Source: Ottelia alismoides (Eukaryota; Streptophyta; Magnoliopsida; Alismatales; Hydrocharitaceae). Taken from it: a DNA stretch of 64,000 nucleotides. The stretch covers positions 1,302,001 to 1,366,000 of the forward strand of contig JAZKJV010008261.1 of the NCBI GenBank assembly GCA_037367405.1. Direction: 5' to 3'. Numbering within the stretch: position 1 is the first letter of the stretch; every line of letters starts with the position of its first letter. The translations under genes and the position numbers were made by a program. Shown here piece after piece: positions 55,931 to 64,000 of the stretch. Below the pieces are notes generated by a model. The model was not told the DNA's origin. It saw only the letters and a list, made by a program, of their open reading frames with translations, and made no database searches.

Positions 55931-57621
55931 AATTGTGCGGTGTTTTTGATCTTGACCTAAATAAATCTAGCAATCAAACGCAAAGCAAGGGTGAATTCAC
56001 CAACTCAACTCGTGAAGCCGTGAAGGTTCGGCTTTTATCTTGTCAATTTTAGCTTGTTTTCACCTATTTATCTTTTCACGAGTCCTTAGAACGCTACGCC
56101 TATAGGAGCGAGAGTACTGCCAGGAAAGTGTCCCCATACTTTTCCTCCTCCTGTGTAACCTGTAACTTGCGCTTTTTGAGGTCCTTGTAACCCTTCCTGG
56201 ATCCCTACTCAGCCAAAGAAAAGAGAGAGAGGAAGCCGATAGGCGAAACCGATACTTCGGACCTCGCTCGCAACGGAATCACCCGTGAGCGTACAAGGTC
56301 CTACTCGGACGCAACCGGTGAGACAGACACACCCGTGAAGGCGTGGCCTAGGCTCGGTACTTCGGACAAGGTCGGTGCTTACACAATAGCGAGTCACCAA
56401 TGGCGACCAAGTCCTACTCGACTACGTACGATAGTAGCGCCAATACTTCGGAAATCCAGGCGATACACAAGGCAGCCACAAGTTGGGTTTTGGGCTCTAA
56501 TCCTTACGAAGCGCTCACCTCACTTGGAAGGAGACCTTCCCATGCAACCTGAATACAAGTGAGGGTGTTACTCTCCCCAAGCAATGAATCCAATTACCGA
56601 TTTTATTTTGGTCAAGTTTTCTTTAGCAGTCCCTTTTTTAATTTTTTTGGTGTTATCGCTTCTTTTGAGTAAATTCAAACAAGCGCCTAACGGTTTTTGT
56701 ATTTTTCCTTTATCCTACTTTGTTCCAAAAACAAAGGGAGAATAGAGTCGGAAAAGCCGTGCAAGTCGACACCAAGGTGGAAATCTCACCTTTGTGCCTA
56801 GATGATGCGTGCAAAGTAAGAAGACTTACAGCGAATCCCAGCTCTCTCCATGCGGGATGCAAAGCAGAATTTTTAAACCTACACTATATGGCGAAATGCA
56901 AGCGGAAATCGTCCTAGAACAGGCAACTGCTAGCGTGAAGAACCACAAGCTAACTATTAACTCCTAATCCTAGTGTCCGGTCTAGGCTCACCCCTCCTCT
57001 GCTCAACACATTTGAGTTAGGAGAAAGCGCTTGTTCGGGTGTGAGCTCGCGGCGCGTGGATCGGAAGCTACTAGCTAACTGTTTAATTAGTCTAAGTCCA
57101 AATACGAATCTATAGGAGCATGCAAAGATAATTAGGTGTTTGGACCTATTCTAATCGAATCAAGCAGAACCTAGAACTAAGAGCTCAATCCACAAAAGAA
57201 AGTGAAAATTGAAAACAAAACCGGAAAATGACGGCGATAAAAGCTCGTCAAAACTGCGGTGAGCCCCCGGGTGAACAAACACCCGGAAATTAGGCCCGAT
57301 AGTCTGAGTGTCCAAGTCCAAGTGTACCTGTATTATTACAAATTAAACACTCTCTCACAAAAATAAATGTAAGCTAATCTAATCACTCTCCCTCACTCCT
57401 CCTGCTCTCTCCTGCCGGCGTGACCTAAGAAGGCCGGCTCCGCTTCCCAAGGATGCCCCGAATCACCTAAGCAATCCGCCTTGCTCCGCGGTCCCACGCA
57501 AGAAGACAAGAAAAGAGACGGTCAGATAGCTCCACAAGATATATCAGAAATGTAAGAGATGGAAAATAATGCTATGGTAAACAATCACACAATCAAACAA
57601 AATGTGAACTATTCGCTGTTG
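55931..57621 (-). other. E9 untranslated leader
   Basis: 1.7 kb between primer site and gag. It holds three spaced copies of (G/A)(A/G)TACTTCGG on the plus strand (56251-56260, 56356-56365, 56442-56451), read CCGAAGTA on the minus strand. It aligns with the E5 leader, which established that E6 interrupts E5. Small frames here are not supported. Confidence 0.7.
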
Positions 57622-57640
57622 CTCCCCGGCAACGGCGCCA
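57622..57640 (-). other. E9 primer binding site (tRNA-Asp)
   Basis: Minus TGGCGCCGTTGCCGGGGAG, two bases from the LTR end, an exact complement of the plant tRNA-Asp 3' end. Confidence 0.93.
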
Positions 57641-57642
57641 TT

Positions 57643-60600
57643 TGATTTAGCCGAAAACAGGTGGTCTTAAGTTCAACACAAAGCGTGAACTCAGTCGGTG
57701 TGGTGACCACACTAAATTCGGACTAAAGTCAACAATTAACCCACACTAAGATCAATAAATTAGAACCACTATGGAGTTAAAATTTATTTTTAACTCTACA
57801 TAAAAGATGTATAGGTGCAAGTATGTAGAGAGTTCGAACACAGGGAGCAAACAGGATAGTTCAAAAATGCGTGCTCAAGTGTGTGAGTTGTGTCTACACT
57901 AAGCAAACAAGCAAAGAAGGTTTTTGTGGGTTTTTAGTTTTTAATTAATTTTTTTTATTTTTAATTTAATTTTTAATTTTGTATTCTGGTTTTTAATTTT
58001 CTGATTTTTATAATTTTATATTTTATATTTTTTTATTTCTTTTTCAATATTGGAAAGTAAAAACAATATACTAAATGACAAGCTAAAGTATTTATAAAAG
58101 TACACAAAAATAACCAAAAATTCAGGAATTAAATGTTTTTAGTATTTTTAGGATTTTTTACTGTTTTTGTGATTTTTGGAGATTTTTCAAGGTGTTTTTG
58201 GTATTTTTAAAGACTTAAATAAGGCAAAACAGTGGAAATAGGGCTGGCTGTGAATAAAATGCAAGTTAAAATTGACAAACAGCAACCAAAACTTTTCACA
58301 CTATTTTTCAAATAAAAAGAACAAAATAAGTGACAAACAGGAACTGAGTTTATGATTTTTGGAGTTTTCTACTATTTTATATATTTTTTTGAAGTTTTTG
58401 AGTGTTTTTAAATTTTTAGTGTTTTTCTTTTGAGATTTTTAATGATTTTCGGATTGACACTAAAATAGGATAAGATAGACACTAGGTAATTTTTTTGGAA
58501 TTTTTGGAGAGGTTTTAATATTTTTCTGGTATTTTCTAAGCTAGACAGTGCACAAATAGCATGTTTTTGATTTTTAATAAATATAAAAATCAAATAAAAT
58601 CAAAAACTAAAATTGTGGCGTGGAAGCACACGTGTCCAGGAGCTTAACTTCAAAATTTTAGAATTTTTGGATATGAAATGATCATTCAAATAAATACAAC
58701 AAGCATCCAATTAATAAACAGTCCTGGCAGGGGTCTATGTGCAATATATCAAACATCCAGGGGCATACACGTAATTTTCCACAAAAGTTTATACTGAATA
58801 TCCAATTTATAGCACCAAAAGACAATTACAAAACCCGGAGGGACTTTAGCACAAAATATCCAAGCTACGCACGTGCTATACACGCGCCTGGCAGGGACCT
58901 AACTGTAATATCCGAAAGTCTCAAGGGCTGCTATGCAAAATGTCCCAAAGTTTTAAGCTGAGTGTAAAAGTTCTAGGACTAAAACAAAATACACAAATGA
59001 CCGAGGGTATCCTTGCAAAATGCCCACCCCCTCACGTGTACAGGTCACGTGAGGTGACGTGGCGAAGGACCTAGATGCAAATAAACAAAGTTTGGGGGTC
59101 TTTATGCAAATATTACAAAACTTAATAAAGGCAGATGAAAGTTTCAGTGCTAATAGAATATTACAAAAATGACCGGGGGTTACATGCAAAATACCCAGTC
59201 AAAGGAGGGCGATCCGACGGTTCTCCTTCTCCCACTTGCCACGTGGCGGCTCGCGGGCTCCCGATGACGCTTCGCAATCCAGCGGCTCAGATAAGAAGAT
59301 CTTCGCGCGATGAACGGCTGAGGGACGTCCTGATCGGACGGCTGCTGGATGATCTGGGGGGCCCTCGTTGATCAGACGGCTCCGGAGGCAGAGGGAAGAA
59401 CACGGAGGAGCTCCGGTTGGGTGAAGTTCTCCGAGCTCCTCCGTCCGGCTACGGCGACGACTGAGTTTGTAAACTGGTCGAGGGTGCTCCTGCAGGTGTC
59501 AGCTGACGTCTGGAAGCATCAAAAGCCACCGACGTTCGCCGGTGCTCTCGCACGGAGGTGGCGGAGCTACAAGGGCCCAGGTGCTCCGGCGAGGTGGGCA
59601 AAATTGCTCCAGACGCTTCGATGGGCTTCAGTACCTGCACAAAACGATTACAGAGGTCGAGGGCAAAATGCCTCGACCTCAGGTGGCTCTCGAGATGGAA
59701 TGAAGGGCGAGATGGAGACTCGCCGGAGTTGCGCTCCGGCGAGGTGAGCAATGACGTGATTAGGTGAATGATTTGACGAAGAACGATGGGCGAAAATATC
59801 CTAAAGCGACGCGGAACGAGAAGGGGATAAATAGAGGGAAAGAACAACCTCGATGCCTGGGGCCAGAGGGTAGATACCTCGACAGCGGAGCTTCGCCAGA
59901 GGTGTGGAACGCGCGTCGATCAGGTGCTTTCCCGTCGCCTGGACGCTCGGGGCTCGGAGCTGTCACCTCCAGGCACCTTCAGCACGACCAAGGGGGAAGG
60001 ATCGGTGGGAATTCGCGGTTCGAATTTTCAAATGAAGTCAAGGGTTTGCTTTTAAGGGTTTGACGCGGGGCTCCATTGATCGAGGTGCTCAGCTTGATTC
60101 AGAGGTCCTCAGCCCAAGAAGATCCTTGGGCGAGCAAGATGGATGGTAGGGGAAAATAGTTGCAGAAGAAATCGAGTCGAAAGGATGAAAGCACGCTCCT
60201 CGAAAAAATGGTGAAAATGGGGTCAACAGCGGGTCTGACACGAGCTACAGGGTGTAGGTCAGACTGTTGACCTAGGTCAACAGTCCTGGCCTCCTGGTTG
60301 GTCCACGTGGACCAACCAGGAAAAACCCTGGAAAAACATTTTATTAATTCAATTTAAAATACTAAATGGCCGAATTAATTAAATGTTATAAAATAGAAAA
60401 TACTTAAAATTTTATGTAGTATTTTATTTTGATTTTTAATTATTTTTAGGAGTTATATTTTTACAATTTGCCTTTTTAAGCCTATATAGGTATAATACCT
60501 ATGTAGTTTAGTATTTTATTTTTATTTTGTGTATTTTAATTTCTTTAATTTTGTTTATAAATTTATAAAATTATAAAATACTTTTATACACATAAATATA

Positions 60601-61443
60601 TTTTTATTTTATTTTATTGATGTATTTTGTATGTTTAATAAAATCTAAGAGCATTTTGTACATGTGTAGACATAGGCAGTATACCTATGTAGTCTTTATA
60701 CAAGTATTTTTATTTTTATTTTTCTTTGCATTTTATTTTAATTTTAATGCACATATATATTATAAGTAACATTTACAAAATTATAAAAATATAAAAAAGA
60801 ATAAATAATAAATAAAGAATAAATTGAATATTTTATTCAGTACAAGTATACAATAGGGGTCCAAAACTCAACTTTCAAACCGTAGCTCCGCCAAATGCGA
60901 AACACCACCATTAAATAGATTATTTTATTCTATATACAATTAAAGGTGAGTACATTGCATTTGGAGTTGTCAGTTGTGAGATACGGGTCTGGGAAGTTGG
61001 GATTTTGGATTCTTATTCAGACCATAACTTTTCATCTGTACATTCTTTTTCTGTGAAATCAATTTTGTATTTTTCTTTATTAATTTATCTACAACACTCA
61101 TGTACAAAGTTTCTTTATTTGATGTATAAAAAGTGGAACCAAAAATAGGTCCCAAAATGAATAAAGAATGAATAAAAGGTATAGGTATTTTCTCTGTATT
61201 TCTGACCTTATCTCCCCCTACTTTATTCCTTGTCGTTTTGGGTCATAAAATATTTATAATATTTTATTCTTTTTCTTTTCTTTATTTATTCTATAATTTT
61301 GGCTTTAATTACAGTATTTTAAACACTATCTGAATGCACATGCATGAATGCTAAGATGCTCTATTTAAGGGTATTTATAGGCATTTGCTAGGGTTTTTGG
61401 TGCCATAATGATAGAATAAAGATGATGAAATGTGGATTCATCA
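57643..61443 (-). repeat. E9 5' LTR (3801 bp)
   Basis: Near-identical to 42794-46634. Main difference: 32 bases present at 46396-46427 are absent here (junction near 61235). A 5-base gap (ACGAG) occurs near 60242. TATA-like box at 59826-59834 (minus CTATTTATC). Palindromes at 60263-60284 and 60292-60321 are intact. Confidence 0.95.
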
Positions 61444-63361
61444 CTCGCGCGTGACTGTGGGAGGTGGATCTGGAAGGTGGCGGGCCGTGGTCGGTGGGGC
61501 TCTGTAGAGATGGCAAAGGATTGTGGAGGTCCACGCCTATCTAGGCAGAATCAACGATGAGCGAATGGCCGGTGGGTCGCACGGCCAGAGGCAGTGCTTA
61601 TGCGACGGAGGCGACTCGCACAGGCGTATGATGAGCGGTGATCCAGGAGCTCCTGATGGGCGTCAGTGGGAGCACGACTGGTCAGGGATGAGGGCTGGAT
61701 GATGATAGATCCTGTTGGGGCTGCCGTAGGAGGCCCCAAATTTTAATTTTTTTGTAAATTTTTTACACAACTCTATTATTATTATTTCTCTTTTAAATAG
61801 CTACAATTAAAAAAACTGATTTTTTTAATTTTTTGTGAACCTGCAATAAAATAGAATTATCCGACTCGAGTACGACGACTCGGTCCAAAATCAAATGCGG
61901 AAAATGTGAGTGGATGCGGATCTGGCAAAATGGAAGATAAATTCGAGTCTCTGGTCACCGTGTGTGACCGGAGTTAAGTGTTTGTGTGAGATAGAATGTG
62001 AACATGGAGAGATCGAGAAATTGAGATGAAAAATCGAGATTGATGGAGAATCGAATCATGATGGTTGATTAAAAATGATTAACTAAGATCTAGAAATAAA
62101 AATGATAACAAAGTTAAAATGCAAAAATTAAACTTAGATTAACCTAGATGAAAAACAAGAAAAAATGGTTCTCATCGTGACAGTGAAAAATGCCGTGATA
62201 ACCTCGACGAAGGCCGACTCGTTGTCACCAGACGACTCGGAGGCTAGGCACCTCTCTGCGACATGAAGACTCTTGGAGAATAGGCTCCTCTCGCGAAAGA
62301 TTGATCAAATGAGAATGAGGGAGGAGGAGCCACTTAAATAGAAAAATAATTGAATTTGATTTTTTTAGAAAAATTGAATGGAGATAAAGAGTTAAGGGAA
62401 ATTTGAAATGAGATAAAGATAAGAAAGGAAATTAGTGTTAAAATTATTTACATAATTAATAATTAATTAATTATCCTCACTTTATTAAATTAACTAATAA
62501 ATGTTAAATTTTTTATTTTTTGTGAGGGTTATTTAAGGGATTTAACTATATACATATACTATAAACATATGGTACATTATATACATAGTTAAATAAGGAA
62601 ATTAGTTTATTTTTTATTATATTTTTTTATATTAGAAAATATTTACAATTATTTACAAATATAATATGCAAAAAAATAAATATATATAATATATAAATGG
62701 TAAAATTGCATAAACAACACCAGAAAACCATCTTTCAAACCGTAACTCCAAAAATTATGAAATTACATCCATATTAAAGATAATTTAATTTAGAATACAA
62801 TGAAAGTGAGTTTGGCTCAATTTGAATTCAAATGGAGCCAGAATTGATCTTTCAGTTATCGCTTTATGGTTTTTTCTTCACGTGGTTACTTTTATTCTGT
62901 ATATGATTTTATTTTGCAATTATTTTTATTATTTAGAAAACATTTTTATTTACAATTTTTATTTTGAAAATTATTTAGTTGGAGGTCAATTTACGTATAA
63001 ATAAAATAGTGTAAGTATACAAATATACACAGAAAAGTATTTACAAAACATTTTTTTGGATTTTCTGATTAAGGACCCTATCTCCCCTTACTTTATTTCT
63101 GGTCGATCAGGTCAAGTCTTGATCTTCTCTCAAAGTTTGGGTTAGCCTGTATCTATTACATATATATAGTCTTTTATTATTTTCTTTATTTTTCCTTTCT
63201 TTCTTTCTTTATTTATTTTAAGTTAAAATAGTAATAGATGTACAATATTTACACACAGATTCAAGTTAGTAAGAATACATAGTTAGTATTACAGACATGT
63301 GCTTTATAAGGGACTTTAAGCTAAAATAAATGAATAAAGACGTTTAAATGTAGATTCATCA
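61444..63361 (-). repeat. E8 3' LTR, proximal part (split by E9)
   Basis: Minus strand starts TGATGAATCTACATTTAAAC at 63361, right after a polypurine tract, so this is a 3' LTR. It shares long blocks with E4 on the opposite strand. TATA-like CTATTTAAG (minus) is at 62333-62341. The first five bases (CTCGC, 61444-61448) are the right target duplication of E9. Confidence 0.88.
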
Positions 63362-63398
63362 TCCCCCTATGCTTTACCTTTGCTAGTCCCTTAGCAAA
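63362..63398 (-). other. E8 polypurine tract with upstream hairpin
   Basis: Minus GGTAAAGCATAGGGGGA next to the LTR start. Upstream, TTTGCTA and TAGCAAA pair (63379-63398). GCATAG replaces GTATAG. Confidence 0.85.
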
Positions 63399-64000
63399 CA
63401 CTTATTTGAAAGAATAAGTGAATAAAAGAAGAAGAAAGGAAAAATAAAGAAATTAGGACAATATTGAGTATTAAACTTATCTTCATAAAATTGTAGTTTG
63501 GATCTCTGTCAGACCTTTGGATTATTAGTGTGGTGGAACCTTAATGGTAAATGTATTTAAAACCTAACAGCCTCTAAGTTCCACAAGACTCCTACTCAGG
63601 TCTCCTCAACAGTCAGGTCAGAACAAGTCTACATTCACAAATTCTTATGACTATGAATCTTTACTTGTACGATGTAAGTGAAATATAGCTCCCCATCTCA
63701 AAAGTAGCAAAGAAACAACCTCTCTCAATAAGGTAACTCTAGTCCCATGGTCTAGCAACTCTTTCCTCGAGGAGCGGGGATATTCCCTTCTAAGTTCAAG
63801 TACAACCAGCTCAAGAAGAGGAGATGGAGAAAATAATGAATGGTAACCAGTGTAGCTACCAATCCTTGTATGCATGACCAGTGTAGTCAAGTCATCCAGC
63901 TGTAAGCTTACAAAAATTTGACTTTGAAGCTCTTATTTTTTTCTTTATCCTTGTATATACACTCCGGCATGCATTTTACTTTTCAATCAGGCATGTCTAC
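63399..64000 (-). other. E8 3' noncoding region, runs off the window
   Basis: Aligns with E9 46680-47220 and E1 10870-11340. It includes twin TACACTG hairpins: GGTAGC-TACACTG-GTTACC at 63860-63842 (one wobble) and TGAC-TACACTG-GTCA at 63889-63875 (perfect). The rest of E8 lies beyond the right edge. Confidence 0.8.

Larger units (their letters stand above)
42794..61443 (-). mobile_element. E9: full-length autonomous-type Athila-like Ty3/gypsy element (18.65 kb)
   Basis: Minus strand, in order: 5' LTR 61443-57643, exact tRNA-Asp primer site, leader, gag, a 1447-codon pol frame, noncoding 3' region, polypurine tract, and 3' LTR 46634-42794. Flanked by CTCGC duplications and inserted in the E8 LTR. 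The LTRs are near-identical apart from a 32-bp gap and a few small changes, so insertion was recent. Gag has one in-frame stop and pol lies in another frame. No env-like frame is present. The Athila lineage call rests on the RT and integrase motif set. Confidence 0.95.

Noticed and set aside
57622..57640. tRNA-Asp-like sequence
   Set aside because: Only the 18-19 bases complementary to the tRNA 3' end are present; it is the primer binding site, not a tRNA gene.

Overview
This 64 kb window is plant nuclear DNA made almost entirely of nested Ty3/gypsy LTR retrotransposons. I find no host gene, tRNA, rRNA or CRISPR array. Four things point to a large, repeat-rich angiosperm genome: primer sites complementary to the 3' end of tRNA-Asp, a gag-PR-RT-RH-INT order, Athila-type motifs ([54 protein letters not shown]), and very long LTRs (3.2-4.0 kb). 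I cannot name the species.

Layout (E1-E9 are my labels, in positional order). E1 (1-15367, +) is an old, multiply broken autonomous element whose 5' LTR is cut by the window start. It sits inside the integrase region of E2 (15368-17286, -). E3 (17290-19367, +) is a gag-end/protease/RT-start fragment lying head to head with E2. E4 (19368 to about 21180, +) is a truncated LTR. E5 (-) is split: its gag remnant is at about 21181-23547, and its leader, PBS and 5' LTR are at 35286-40021. The piece between is E6 (23548-35285, +), a young non-autonomous element with AACAT target duplications, near-identical LTRs and no RT or integrase. E7 (40022 to about 40860, -) looks like a Ty1/copia LTR remnant. 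E8 (-) is the 3' LTR of an element running off the right edge (63361 to 61449, then 42793 to about 41279). It is split by E9 (42794-61443, -), an 18.65 kb full-length young element with CTCGC target duplications, a 1447-codon pol frame and a gag frame broken by one stop.

The protein-coding parts are standard apart from an unusual protease active site and a Gag without a visible CCHC knuckle. The most interesting signal is in the long noncoding 3' regions. E1, E6 and E9 each carry an array of three or four hairpins that end in a copy of the polypurine tract (stem ...CTTAGG / CCTAAG..., then TATAGGGGGG), and the stem bases covary between copies. Each genuine polypurine tract (E1, E6, E8, E9) is also preceded by its own hairpin of different but covarying sequence. 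About 0.5-1.5 kb upstream of the LTR is a twin hairpin with the same TACACTG loop in all four elements. E6 lost pol but kept all of these, which suggests they work in cis during replication, packaging or plus-strand priming.

The LTRs carry a second layer of structure. E6 has a dense cluster of CACGTG G-boxes around its TATA box. E9 has two adjacent perfect palindromes centred on W-box-like and G-box cores. E1 has degenerate arrays of a CCGTTGGATC motif. The E5 LTR contains a roughly 330-bp inverted duplication.

All comparisons were made by eye. Percent identities, folding energies and database matches were not computed.
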